Shown one piece after another: positions 7,809 to 16,370 of a stretch of 64,000 nt of DNA. A program made the position numbers and the translations under genes. This stretch comes from Rhodospirillaceae bacterium. GTDB taxonomy: Bacteria > Pseudomonadota > Alphaproteobacteria > Rhodospirillales > UBA2165. The stretch spans positions 25,342 through 89,341 of the forward strand of contig JABHAA010000041.1 in NCBI GenBank assembly GCA_018674495.1. The letters are read 5' to 3'. The stretch's first letter is position 1, and the number at the start of each line of letters is the position of its first letter. The notes beneath the pieces are model-generated. The model did not search any database. It had not been told where the DNA came from and saw only the letters and a list, made by a program, of their open reading frames with translations.

Positions 7809-8585
7809 CTAGTGCCGGTAGCTTTCGTCGATGCGGTCCAATTCGCGCTGCCAGGCTGGCCAGTCGGCCTGGCCGCGGCCCAGCCCGTGGGCGATATGCT
7901 GGGTAACGGCGGTACGGCATATCTCGGCGGGCGGAATAATCAGCTCGGCGCCCCCGGCCATTAACTGCAACTGAATTTGCGACGCCTTCACCAAATGCGT
8001 CGTATGTACATAGGCCTCGCGCACGCTTTCTCCCACCGTGACCGAGCCATGGCTGCGCATCAGCATCACCGGCTTGTCGCCGAAATTGGTGATGATGGCG
8101 TTACGTTCCTCGGCGTTTTCGGTGATGCCCTGATAATCGTGATAGGCGATCTGTTCGAACAGGAAGATGCCGTCCTGGGTGAGGGGCAACAGGCCTTCCT
8201 TGGTGGTCGAGATGGCGGTCGAGGCTTCTTCGTGAATATGAACGGCGGCGGCCACATCGGGCCGCGCGCGCATAATCGCCGAATGCAAAACGAAGCCGGG
8301 CCGGTTGATGCCGGCGCTTTCGTCCAATTCCTCGTGAATATTGACCTTCACCAGGTTGGATGCGGTCACCTCGTCCCACAAAAGCGGGTGCGCTTTCATG
8401 AGCATGAAATCAGGCTCGCCCGGAACCCGCGCCGAGCAATGATTATAGATCGAGTCGCACCAATTGTTGCCGCGCACCAGCCGATAACAGGTGGCCAGAT
8501 CGACCCGTGTGGTCCATTCTTCGGGTGATACCTTGCCCTCCAAACTGGCGGGATGGCGGACGGCGTTGATTAAATCATCGGGCAT
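7809..8585 (-). CDS. Class II aldolase/adducin-family protein
   Basis: A 258-residue protein with the class II aldolase fold. The zinc ligands are expected in AAVHIHEEAS (near residues 115-124) and MRSHGSVTVG (near 178), with an LVRGNNWCDSIYNHCSARVP start in place of the usual NGNIS loop. Members cleave or epimerise sugar phosphates, or decarboxylate related hydroxy acids. The sequence is closer to uncharacterised oxidative-pathway members than to fuculose- or ribulose-phosphate aldolases. AAGGAG lies seven bases before the ATG. It probably shares a transcript with the PNPOx-like gene upstream and the BKACE gene downstream. Confidence 0.85.
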   Translation of the reverse strand: MPDDLINAVRHPASLEGKVSPEEWTTRVDLATCYRLVRGNNWCDSIYNHCSARVPGEPDFMLMKAHPLLWDEVTASNLVKVNIHEELDESAGINRPGFVLHSAIMRARPDVAAAVHIHEEASTAISTTKEGLLPLTQDGIFLFEQIAYHDYQGITENAEERNAIITNFGDKPVMLMRSHGSVTVGESVREAYVHTTHLVKASQIQLQLMAGGAELIIPPAEICRTAVTQHIAHGLGRGQADWPAWQRELDRIDESYRH

Positions 8586-8668
8586 GGTTTCACTCCTTGA
8601 GGCGGCCTAACCGGATCCCATTTCATTATCTCCGGCCAAAATTTAAGGACAACCGTATTTGAGGTATT

Positions 8669-8701
8669 GCCGGCGCGCAGGCTTTGGACCCGCGCGCCGG
8701 C
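8669..8701 (-). terminator. GC-rich 10-bp hairpin after the PNPOx-like gene
   Basis: The arms GCCGGCGCGC (8669-8678) and GCGCGCCGGC (8692-8701) are perfectly complementary around a 13-nt loop. It lies just past the stop of the PNPOx-like gene. There is no T-run on that strand (AATACC follows), so termination would be inefficient; it may instead be a processing or mRNA-stabilising hairpin. Confidence 0.4.
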
Positions 8702-8711
8702 TTTATCGGTC

Positions 8712-9176
8712 TTAACCTTGCGCCGCCTTGATCTCGTTCAAGGGTTTGTGCATCAGTTGTTCGGCCCGGGTCAGGTGGATCACGATGCCGGCGCCTTTTT
8801 TCTCAGGATCGCCCTTGCGTTCGGCTTCCACCATATCGTTCCAAATCCGTTCGCGTATTTCGTCGTCTTCGGCATGCACTTCGGCTGTGCCGTAAAAGCG
8901 GGCGATGCCGCCGGCCGGCAGGGTGCCGTCGCCGCCGCGCGCGCCCAAGGCCGGGTTGCGGTAATAGACGGTGATTTTGGTGCCGTCGGTGACCGCGTCA
9001 TGGGTGCCGCCGCGGCCCCGGTCCCACATGCCGAGGGTGTCCTGGTCGAGGACGATGACCGAGCCGCGCGGGCTCACTTGTGCGTAGCCGTCGTCCATGA
9101 CGACGGAAACCAGGCAGACGTTTTCGGGAAAAGCATTGTTGATATATTCGTTGAGGATTTCGGGGATATGAGCCAT
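8712..9176 (-). CDS. Pyridoxamine 5'-phosphate oxidase-like flavin-binding protein
   Basis: A 154-residue split-beta-barrel protein of the PNPOx-like superfamily. The segments VCLVSVVMDDGYAQVSPRGS and ITVYYRNPALGARG match the FMN- or F420-binding strands of this fold. Such small proteins bind flavin, F420 or heme; a true PdxH would be longer and carry a conserved C-terminal segment absent here. AGGGAA precedes the ATG. A supporting redox role in the neighbouring oxidative pathway is inferred from position only. Confidence 0.78.
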   Translation of the reverse strand: MAHIPEILNEYINNAFPENVCLVSVVMDDGYAQVSPRGSVIVLDQDTLGMWDRGRGGTHDAVTDGTKITVYYRNPALGARGGDGTLPAGGIARFYGTAEVHAEDDEIRERIWNDMVEAERKGDPEKKGAGIVIHLTRAEQLMHKPLNEIKAAQG

Positions 9177-9314
9177 TGATTAAATTCCCTATTGGTGAGT
9201 TTCGGTTGCAGCGGTGCCGGTTTGCGGCAGGCTTGCGGCCATTATTAGTCGGTAATCTCGGCGATTTCCAACATCCATTTGCCGCACCGGCAATCATTTG
9301 GTAAACGAAGATTG

Positions 9315-10217
9315 ATGCCACCCAATGGGCCCAACATAGCGTTAAGCCGGAACCTGACCCTCGGAATCGGGCTGATGGTGCTTTCGGTATTCCTGTTCCC
9401 GCTTAAAGATGCCTTCGTCAAATTGCTGGACGGCCAGTATTCCGCCATCCAGATCGTCTGGACCCAGTTCGCGGTCACTGCCGTGGTGTTTTTCGTGGTT
9501 GTTCTGGCGCGCGAAGGCAAGGGCGCGCTTTTGATCCGCAGCCCCGGTTTGCAGATTTTGCGGTCCTTGTTCGTGACCACCGGCATGGGCACGTTTTATT
9601 GGGCGATCTCGCTGATCCCGCTCGCCGAAGCTACCGCGATGCAATTCATCGCGCCCCTGGTGGTGACCGCCTTGTCGCCGTTTTTGCTGGGCGAGAAGGT
9701 CGGCCTTCGACGCTGGCTGTCGGTGATCGCCGGCTTTGCCGGAGTGCTGATTGTGCTCCAGCCCCAATTCGGTGGTGAGCGGGAGGGCTATTTCGCCGCC
9801 CTCATATCGGGGCTGTGCATTGGCTTCTTTTTCATCTTGAACCGCAAGCTGGCCAGCGACGCCAGCCCGATCGCCTCGATCGCCTATTCGGCGTTTCTGG
9901 GCGCCGTCATGGTCTCGCCGTTGGTGCCGTCGGTCTGGATCACGCCGGCGCCGGAAGATTTGTGGCTGATCGCCGGCTTCCTGACCTTCGCGCTGAGCGG
10001 TCAGGCGGCCATGTTTTCGGCCTTCTATTTTGGCGAGGCGACGTTGGTATCGCCGTTTCACTATCTTCAGATCGTCGGCGCGACCTTGTTCGGCCACCTG
10101 TTCTTCAGCCAGTTCCCGGAGCCTGCAAGGCTATCGGGCATCGCCATCATCATCGCCAGCGGCATTTATATTGCGGTTCGCGAAGCCAGGAAATCACGGG
10201 CCGGTCTTGGCAGCTAA
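9315..10217 (+). CDS. DMT-superfamily (EamA) exporter
   Basis: A 300-residue protein with about ten hydrophobic helices arranged as two EamA repeats. Typical landmarks are ATAMQFIAPLVVTALSPFLLG in the first half and EATLVSPFHYLQIVGATLFG in the second. It is an inner-membrane carrier, probably exporting an amino acid or other metabolite. The ATG at 9315 is preferred over a TTG 36 bases upstream because the longer form adds only a polar extension before helix 1. The last 24 bases overlap the 3' end of the convergent MetE-like gene. Confidence 0.85.
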   Translation: MPPNGPNIALSRNLTLGIGLMVLSVFLFPLKDAFVKLLDGQYSAIQIVWTQFAVTAVVFFVVVLAREGKGALLIRSPGLQILRSLFVTTGMGTFYWAISLIPLAEATAMQFIAPLVVTALSPFLLGEKVGLRRWLSVIAGFAGVLIVLQPQFGGEREGYFAALISGLCIGFFFILNRKLASDASPIASIAYSAFLGAVMVSPLVPSVWITPAPEDLWLIAGFLTFALSGQAAMFSAFYFGEATLVSPFHYLQIVGATLFGHLFFSQFPEPARLSGIAIIIASGIYIAVREARKSRAGLGS

Positions 10218-11381
10218 CGAATACTGCTGATCCTCGGCCAGGCATCTTGCTTCGGGCAAGCCCAGCTCTTTTCTCACCATGTTCGTGCCCTGCACCATGG
10301 AGACCATTTTGTAGGTCGCGTGGCGGCGGCTCATGCCTTCGCGGCCCATGCCGCAATCGGACGAGATGATCAGACGTTCGGCTGGAATATGCTTTAGAGC
10401 TTCGCGGATAAGATCGGCAACCTGGTCCGGGCGCTCCACCTGCAAGGTATGATGATCGACGACGCCGATAGCGATTTTCTTGTCTTCGATCACTTCGCCG
10501 ATGGCTTTCAGATCGCCGGTGCCGGACGAGCAGGTCTCGAATGTGAGCACGTCGGCATCGACACCGTTCAAGGCTTCCAGGGTCGGCTGGTAGCTCTGCA
10601 CCTCGTTGAAGATGCGCTGCTGCGACGGATTGCCCCAACAGGTGTGGCACCAGACTTCCGTCTTATCGCGCAAACCGGCGACGGTTTTGTTGAAGACATC
10701 AACCAGCTCATTCACGCCCAGCTTGCCGAACAGATCGCCGCGCACCGGGGTCATGTGAATTTGCGGCTCTTCCATCTGGATCACCGGGCAGCCGGCATCG
10801 GCGAGATCATTCAATTCGGCGTTGAGGGCCGCCGACAGGGCCATGGTGCGTTCCACCGGATCATTGTAGTAGTCGTCTTCCACCGAGGCGGCCAGCAATT
10901 CTGGTGTGATTGTGCCGAACTTGATGGGCTTTTCGGTCATCCGCTGGGCGGCGCGCCAAAGGGCGGAAAACTGCAGATCGCCGGGGCCTACCGGTCCAAC
11001 AATTTTGGGCATCACCTTTACTTCGAGGAAATCATGCAGGATATGGCCGCGCGGGAAGGCGGCGGCGCCGACTTTATATTCGCTCGGCTGCGGCGAGGTG
11101 GTGGAGAAGCCGGCCATGCGGAACGGCGCGTAGCTTTGCCACGATGACCCGGCAACCTGATCGTCGTAATGGGCATCGCCGTCAGTGCAGATATCGATAC
11201 CGGCCAGCTCCTGTGCCTTCAAATACACCATCACCGCGTCTTCATATTGTTCGCGGTAGCGGCTGTCGACCATGGCTTCCAGGAACGAGCGCCGACCCAG
11301 ATTGCCGGTAAACCAGGCTGGCCTGGGCAGCGAGCCGATGATGGATGTGGGAAGGACGGTGCCTTCGGACCCTTTGTACAT
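10194..11381 (-). CDS. MetE-like cobalamin-independent methionine-synthase-family zinc enzyme
   Basis: A 395-residue single-barrel protein of the MetE C-terminal/UROD-like family. The full zinc site is visible: WCHTCWG (His-x-Cys), LTFETC (Glu) and SSDCGMG (Cys), with IIGSLPRP at the N-terminus. Single-domain members include archaeal methionine synthases and epoxyalkane:coenzyme M transferase; they activate a thiol for alkyl transfer. AAAGGAGGAAG lies five bases before the ATG used here, which rejects the longer frame opening 72 bases upstream. The alkyl donor and thiol acceptor are not predictable from this locus. Confidence 0.87.
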   Translation of the reverse strand: MYKGSEGTVLPTSIIGSLPRPAWFTGNLGRRSFLEAMVDSRYREQYEDAVMVYLKAQELAGIDICTDGDAHYDDQVAGSSWQSYAPFRMAGFSTTSPQPSEYKVGAAAFPRGHILHDFLEVKVMPKIVGPVGPGDLQFSALWRAAQRMTEKPIKFGTITPELLAASVEDDYYNDPVERTMALSAALNAELNDLADAGCPVIQMEEPQIHMTPVRGDLFGKLGVNELVDVFNKTVAGLRDKTEVWCHTCWGNPSQQRIFNEVQSYQPTLEALNGVDADVLTFETCSSGTGDLKAIGEVIEDKKIAIGVVDHHTLQVERPDQVADLIREALKHIPAERLIISSDCGMGREGMSRRHATYKMVSMVQGTNMVRKELGLPEARCLAEDQQYSLAAKTGP

Positions 11382-11490
11382 ATGCGCTTCCTCCTTTGGA
11401 TTTCGCCTGTTGTACAAGGCCGTTCGGCCTTTTGCCATCCCCCGTGAAACCACGTAGGTTCCCTATCAATATTGATGCGGAGGTGGGTTT

Positions 11491-12099
11491 ATGTATTTTC
11501 ATATCCAGTTGATCGACAATCCAGAAACGCCGGAGAAGCGGGCGGTCAGCAGGCCCGACCATTGGCAGTATTTCGATGATCACGTGGACAGCTTCATCGC
11601 CCGGGGCGCTACCTATTCAGACGATATGGAAACCTTCATCTCTAGCGTGTTGTTCGTGGAATTCGATGACTGGGACGCGGTGCGCGCCTTTATCGACAAT
11701 GAGCCGCACAACAAAAACGGCGTCTACAAAGACGTAATCATCCGCCGCTGGAACAAGGGGATCGAGCGCACCCAACGGGAGTTTCCAAGGAAAGATGATC
11801 AGGTGGCCTGGTATTTCCGGGGCTTTGCGAAACCCGATATGCACGGCGAGCGCATGCGTCTTTTAGACGATCACATCGCCTATTTCGCGCCCTATGATGT
11901 GGCCGATTTCATCACCAGAGGCGGCGTCTTCAACGACGCCGGTGATGAATGGCAAGGCAGCGCCAACCTTTTGTGCCTGCCCAGCCGGGACGCGCTTCAG
12001 GAATTCTTGGAAGCCGAGCCGTTTTACGTTAACGGCCTCTATGAGCGGGTCTTAATTGAACGCTACAAATTCGGCGGCCGGCCGGGCCAGGTGGTCTAG
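11491..12099 (+). CDS. Tandem YCII-domain protein
   Basis: A 202-residue protein made of two similar halves. Each ends in the same signature: EPHNKNGVYKDVIIRRW near residues 71-87 and EPFYVNGLYERVLIERY near 175-191. This matches the C-terminal 'xP..k.Gl...v.i..w' pattern of YCII domains (ferredoxin-like fold). YCII proteins are small, poorly understood enzymes or ligand binders; a known relative domain acts as a dehydrochlorinase. The duplication would form an intramolecular dimer. GGAGG precedes the ATG at good spacing. It is divergent from the MetE-like gene. Confidence 0.7.
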   Translation: MYFHIQLIDNPETPEKRAVSRPDHWQYFDDHVDSFIARGATYSDDMETFISSVLFVEFDDWDAVRAFIDNEPHNKNGVYKDVIIRRWNKGIERTQREFPRKDDQVAWYFRGFAKPDMHGERMRLLDDHIAYFAPYDVADFITRGGVFNDAGDEWQGSANLLCLPSRDALQEFLEAEPFYVNGLYERVLIERYKFGGRPGQVV

Positions 12100-12106
12100 C
12101 TTAGGA

Positions 12107-12502
12107 TCACGTCACGATTTGATAAAATATGCAGACAAGTGACAGCCATCCAACCACGAAGGCGAAGGAGCGGAGGAAGGGTATTCCCGCGTAATGAAGG
12201 ACCAGATGGGCGATGCGGGCCCAGAAAAATGTAATGGCCGCCGCCGCCGTTGCGCCGTTGGTGGCTTCGGCCAAATGCGCGGTGATCACCAAGGCTGCGA
12301 ACAGGACCAGGTTTTCAACCGCGTTATGGTGATGTGCCTTGGCCCGCTCGGCCCAGGCGGGTAGTGGTTCCAGCGGTCCCTTATAACCGTAGCCGAGCGC
12401 GCCAACTGTTCCAGAAACCTTCGATTGCGCGATAATATAGGGTAGCCACAGTAGGCCGGTGAGCCCTACGGTCCAGGTAAGCATGGTTAATTCGGTCGTC
12501 AT
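12107..12502 (-). CDS. MAPEG-family membrane protein
   Basis: A 131-residue protein with four predicted helices. It has the MAPEG pattern: AVENLVLFAALVITAHL around residues 60-76 and a final RIAHLVLHYAGIPFLRSFAF. The MAPEG group includes microsomal glutathione transferases and bacterial homologues of unknown substrate. The ATG used is supported by GAGGAGG seven bases upstream; an upstream in-frame codon would add nine residues without a ribosome site. Confidence 0.85.
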   Translation of the reverse strand: MTTELTMLTWTVGLTGLLWLPYIIAQSKVSGTVGALGYGYKGPLEPLPAWAERAKAHHHNAVENLVLFAALVITAHLAEATNGATAAAAITFFWARIAHLVLHYAGIPFLRSFAFVVGWLSLVCIFYQIVT

Positions 12503-12606
12503 CGATGCCTCCTCAAATTTCATTCCCATTGGACAGCATACGTCAGGCTCAGGACTGTGCGAAGCAGAATATAGTATTCGGGTCGTATTCGGCGTAAGAT
12601 AGCGCC

Positions 12607-12816
12607 ATGTCTGATACGGAAAAAAATACGCCGGGCGATCCCATGGACCGGGTGAGCTTCGGTGCGGAAAATGCTCATGTGGCTTTTCAGCGCCAGATGG
12701 ATAAGCTGTTATCGGATGCCAATTTATCGGAAGAAGATCGCCAGCGCATCCTTACCAACACCGTCTGCCCCTGCTGCGGCGGCGGCGCGTCGCTGACCGT
12801 GAAGCTGGGCGATTAG
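12607..12816 (+). CDS. Small CxCC-motif hypothetical protein
   Basis: A 69-residue acidic protein with a helical first half (AFQRQMDKLLSDANLSEEDR) and a C-terminal TVCPCCGGGASL cysteine cluster that could bind a metal or a thiol partner. Base composition matches the neighbours and the frame ends neatly before the convergent monooxygenase stop, so it is likely real. It does not match a family I recognise. Confidence 0.6.
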   Translation: MSDTEKNTPGDPMDRVSFGAENAHVAFQRQMDKLLSDANLSEEDRQRILTNTVCPCCGGGASLTVKLGD

Positions 12817-12819
12817 TCC

Positions 12820-13965
12820 TTAGCGCAAGCCTGATTGCTGCACCAGGGGATAGGTGACCTCTTTGAACTGGGTCATGTCTTCGATATAGCGGGGCCAGGA
12901 GAGGAGCGTGCCGTCGAAACCGGCATCGGCGATTTCCTGCAAGCCATCGACCACCTGCTCCTTGGTGCCGATAATCGGATAGCCGCCCCAGCCGGCGATG
13001 AAATGATTTTTCAATTGGGAAAGCTGCCGGGCCGGTGTTTCGCGGCCTTCGATCCCTAAGGTTTGGGTGAGGTTGTTGACCGCAGTCTGGTCGCCGTTTT
13101 CGATGACGCAGTGATCCCAAAGCGCCTGGGCATCTTTTTCGGTCTCGCCCTGATAGATATAGGCGTTGGTCCAAATCTTTATGTCGCGGCCATATTCGTC
13201 GAAGGCCATCTTTCGGTAATCGGCGACCATGGCTTTCAGTTCGTCGCCCCGCATGCCGTAATGGCCGGTGAAGGCGACGTCCGCATGTTCGGCAGCGAAG
13301 CGCTTGCCCCGGTCGGAGGCGCCGGCGCTCATCACCACCGGGTGCGGGCGCTGGATCGGATGCGGGCGGCATATAAGGTTCTTGAGCTGAAAAAATTCAC
13401 CGTCGAAATCAAACTCCTCTTCCTCGGTCCAGAGGCGCTTGATCACGGTCAGCCATTCGCCGGCATAATCATAGCGGCGGTCATGCTCCAGCAAGGGCGC
13501 GCCGAACATCTCGAACTCAGGGCCAAACCATCCGCACACCACATTGAGGGTAAAGCGCCCACCCGAGATGTGATCGATGGTCATGCCCTGCTTGGCGGCC
13601 ATCACTGGATGCACGGTGGAAATGTGCGAGGTGGAAAAGACGCCGGAATTGCGCGTCATGCCGCTGATGCCCGCCGCCCAGGTGTAGCTTTCAAAGCCAT
13701 TGCCGTTGAAATTGGTCTCGCCGCCAAAGCCTTTCCAGCGGCCCACCGGGACCAATGCTTCGAACCCCATATCATCGGCGAGGCGAGCCAGTGCCGCCGT
13801 ATTCGGCCAGTTGAGATCGAACACCCCGTCGGCGGTGGAAATGGTGCAGCCGCCGGAAAGATTGGTGCAGAAGGTGCCCAGTTTCAATTTGTGGTCGTTG
13901 AACAAAGGATTGGTGAGGCGCCTGTCCTCGGCGCCTTTATAGATTTCGGTTACATCCACATTCAT
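12820..13965 (-). CDS. LLM-class flavin-dependent monooxygenase (SsuD/RutA-like)
   Basis: A 381-residue luciferase-like barrel with HISTVHPVMAAKQGMTIDH near residues 115-133, SGGRFTLNVVCGWF right after, and PHPVVMSAGASDRGKRFAA near 215. This layout is that of the FMNH2-dependent alkanesulfonate (SsuD), dimethylsulfone (SfnG) and pyrimidine (RutA) monooxygenases. The flavin reductase partner is not in the window. The ATG is chosen over a TTG 27 bases upstream because a G-rich ribosome site (GGGGGG) then sits at workable distance. Substrate unknown. Confidence 0.88.
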   Translation of the reverse strand: MNVDVTEIYKGAEDRRLTNPLFNDHKLKLGTFCTNLSGGCTISTADGVFDLNWPNTAALARLADDMGFEALVPVGRWKGFGGETNFNGNGFESYTWAAGISGMTRNSGVFSTSHISTVHPVMAAKQGMTIDHISGGRFTLNVVCGWFGPEFEMFGAPLLEHDRRYDYAGEWLTVIKRLWTEEEEFDFDGEFFQLKNLICRPHPIQRPHPVVMSAGASDRGKRFAAEHADVAFTGHYGMRGDELKAMVADYRKMAFDEYGRDIKIWTNAYIYQGETEKDAQALWDHCVIENGDQTAVNNLTQTLGIEGRETPARQLSQLKNHFIAGWGGYPIIGTKEQVVDGLQEIADAGFDGTLLSWPRYIEDMTQFKEVTYPLVQQSGLR

Positions 13966-14049
13966 GAACCAGCCCCCCGGATTCCCATTCAATGGCGGGC
14001 GCTATTGTGGCGCATTCCGCTATGGATGGCCAAATAATATCACCGGTTG

Positions 14050-16311
14050 CTATTTTCCTTCCAAAGTCCAGATGCCATCCCAATCGGCGGCGGGCGGCGA
14101 GGCCATAAAGGTTTGGCAGCGCTCGGCATAGACTTTGGATGGGCCGTCACCGGGATTGTGTTCCAGGGCTTTAGTGAATTGCGCCAGAGCGCCGTGCCAG
14201 TCGCCGTCCCGGTAGCGGGCCAGCCCGCTGTCGTAGGCTTCCAAGGTTTCCGACATGGCCGGGAAGGTGAATTCGTCGTGATAGGCCATGGCTTCAAATA
14301 CGGCGACGGCTTCGCCCCTGCCGACCACTCGGATAAGATCGATCTCGCGCAGCAGCGTATCCAATTTTAAATCGGCAACTGTGTATTCGCTGACCAGAAT
14401 GTGGGTGCCGTAAAACTTGTTGGCGCATTCCAGCCCGGCGGCCAGATTGACCCGGTCGCCGATCACGGTGTAGTCCATGCGCTTGGCCGAACCGATGGAG
14501 CCGGCGATGACCGTGCCGGTACCGATGCCGATGCCGATATCAATGGGGTCCATCCGCTCCAACGCTCGTGCATCGTTGATCTGGGTCACCGTGGTCAGCA
14601 TCTCGTTGGCCACCCGGAGCGCGTTGTCGGCATCGTTGGGGCCGCTAATGGGTGCGCCGAACAAGGCCATGATCGCATCGCCGATATATTTATCCAGAAT
14701 GCCGTTATGGCGGAATATGACGTCGACCATCTCGGAGAAATAATGGTTCAGCATATCGACCGTGCCGATGGGGCCGAGGCTTTCCGACAGGCGCGTGAAA
14801 TTCCTGAGATCAGAAAACAGGATCGACACTTTTTGCGATTTGCCGCCCAGACTGCTTTCGCCTTCGGCCAATAGTTGATCGGCCACCTCTTTACTCATGT
14901 AGCGGGCCATGGTGGTTTTGGCCCGTTTTTCGTCGTTGATGTCTTCGATGATGATCATCGAGCCGATATTTTGGCCATCCACATTGACCAAAGGAACAAC
15001 GGTCAAATTCATGGATATTTTGGCACCATCGCTAAGCATCAATTCTTCGTTGATCACGGTCTCGGTGTCGCCGGTGGCCTCGACCTCGGCGATTGAGGTG
15101 GTGATCCAGGCGTTGGCGCCATCGAATAATTCGTCGGCGGCGAGGCCGAGAAGGGTCTCGTCCACCGGCACGCCCAATATGGTATTGGCCGCATCATTGG
15201 CGGTAGCCACGCGCCGCTCGCCGTCAAAGGTGATCAAGCCGTTGGTGGTGCTTTGCAAGATGCTGTCGTTGTAGTTTTTGACATTCATCACCTCGTCAAA
15301 CATTTGCGCGTTGTCGAGCGTGACCGCGATTTGCGAGGTGAAGGCGCGGAGGCGGGCTTCGTCCCTAGCCTTGAATTCGCCGCCCTTTTTGTTGAGCACT
15401 TGCGTCACGCCAATATGCTCGCCCGCCCTGTTGGTGATCGGCATGCAAAGCAGGCTGGTGGTTTTGAACCCGGTATGGTCGTCAAAATCCTGGTTGAAGG
15501 CAGGGTGGTTGTAGGGATCGGAAATATTCAGCGTCTCGCCGTTGGTAAAAGCCATGCCGGCCAGCCCGGCGGTGGAGGGCAGGCGTATCTGCTGCACGTC
15601 CAGCCCTTCGGCGACTAGCGACCAAAGCTCGCCGGTTTTGCGGTCGTGCACGAACAAAGTGCTGCGCTCCGCATCCAGAAGCTGGGTGGTCGCCGACAAG
15701 ATGCGCCCGAACAACACGTTGATTTGTAATTCGCCGGAGAGGTCCTGGGCGGCCTCCGAGATGCGGGCCGCATCTTTCAAGCCCAAGGTCATCATATTGA
15801 AGCCGCTATAGAGGCGCGCAAAGATATCGTCGCCGGGCACGTCCAGCTCCACATCAAGTTGGCCGCGCCCGATCTCGGCCATGGCCTCGACGACGTGATC
15901 CACATGCTCGCGCTGCCGGTCGCGCCAGTGTTTATTTTCCAGACAGGTATTGATGCGCGCCTGCAGCAACGCCGGCTCGGTGGCTTTCAGCAGGTAATCG
16001 TCGGCGCCGGCCTGGATGCAGCGGATGACGCTGTCCGTTTCTTCGGCGCCAGTAATCATGATGACCGGAATATCGCGTAAATCGGTGTCGGCCTTCATGC
16101 GTTCCAGCACCTCGAAGCCATCCATATTGGGCATCACCTGATCCAGCAATACCAGATCGAACGTCTCGGCTGCCAGGGCTTCCAAGGCTTCGGCGCCATC
16201 TTCCGCTTTGGTGACGGCGTGGCCCTGATTGGCGACGCGCCCGGCAAGGGTATCGCGGGCGATGGAAACATCATCGACCACCAATATTTTTGAGGGTTTC
16301 GGGCTCGCCAT
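14050..16311 (-). CDS. Response-regulator adenylate/guanylate cyclase (REC-GAF-PAS-class III cyclase)
   Basis: A 753-residue multidomain sensor. REC domain about 8-125, phosphoacceptor Asp57 in LVLLDQVMPNMDG; a linker; GAF domain about 190-345 (LLCMPITNRAGEHIGVTQVL); PAS domain about 355-460; class III cyclase domain about 475-660. The cyclase keeps both metal-binding Asp (ILFSDLRNFT and YIGDAIMALFG), the adenine-selecting Lys (LDKYIG) and the VIGDRVNLAAGLE helix, so it should be active and probably makes cAMP. A TPR-like tail follows. No histidine kinase is nearby, so the phosphodonor is encoded elsewhere. Cytosolic; no membrane segment. Confidence 0.92.
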   Translation of the reverse strand: MASPKPSKILVVDDVSIARDTLAGRVANQGHAVTKAEDGAEALEALAAETFDLVLLDQVMPNMDGFEVLERMKADTDLRDIPVIMITGAEETDSVIRCIQAGADDYLLKATEPALLQARINTCLENKHWRDRQREHVDHVVEAMAEIGRGQLDVELDVPGDDIFARLYSGFNMMTLGLKDAARISEAAQDLSGELQINVLFGRILSATTQLLDAERSTLFVHDRKTGELWSLVAEGLDVQQIRLPSTAGLAGMAFTNGETLNISDPYNHPAFNQDFDDHTGFKTTSLLCMPITNRAGEHIGVTQVLNKKGGEFKARDEARLRAFTSQIAVTLDNAQMFDEVMNVKNYNDSILQSTTNGLITFDGERRVATANDAANTILGVPVDETLLGLAADELFDGANAWITTSIAEVEATGDTETVINEELMLSDGAKISMNLTVVPLVNVDGQNIGSMIIIEDINDEKRAKTTMARYMSKEVADQLLAEGESSLGGKSQKVSILFSDLRNFTRLSESLGPIGTVDMLNHYFSEMVDVIFRHNGILDKYIGDAIMALFGAPISGPNDADNALRVANEMLTTVTQINDARALERMDPIDIGIGIGTGTVIAGSIGSAKRMDYTVIGDRVNLAAGLECANKFYGTHILVSEYTVADLKLDTLLREIDLIRVVGRGEAVAVFEAMAYHDEFTFPAMSETLEAYDSGLARYRDGDWHGALAQFTKALEHNPGDGPSKVYAERCQTFMASPPAADWDGIWTLEGK

Positions 16312-16370
16312 GGTTTCAATCAATCCTGACCCGCGTTTGCGGTTCAAGCTGCCATATCATGGAACTTCTG

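Noticed and set aside
13063..14037. Long plus-strand frame opposite the second flavin monooxygenase
   Set aside because: A GC-rich shadow of a clearly conserved minus-strand gene.
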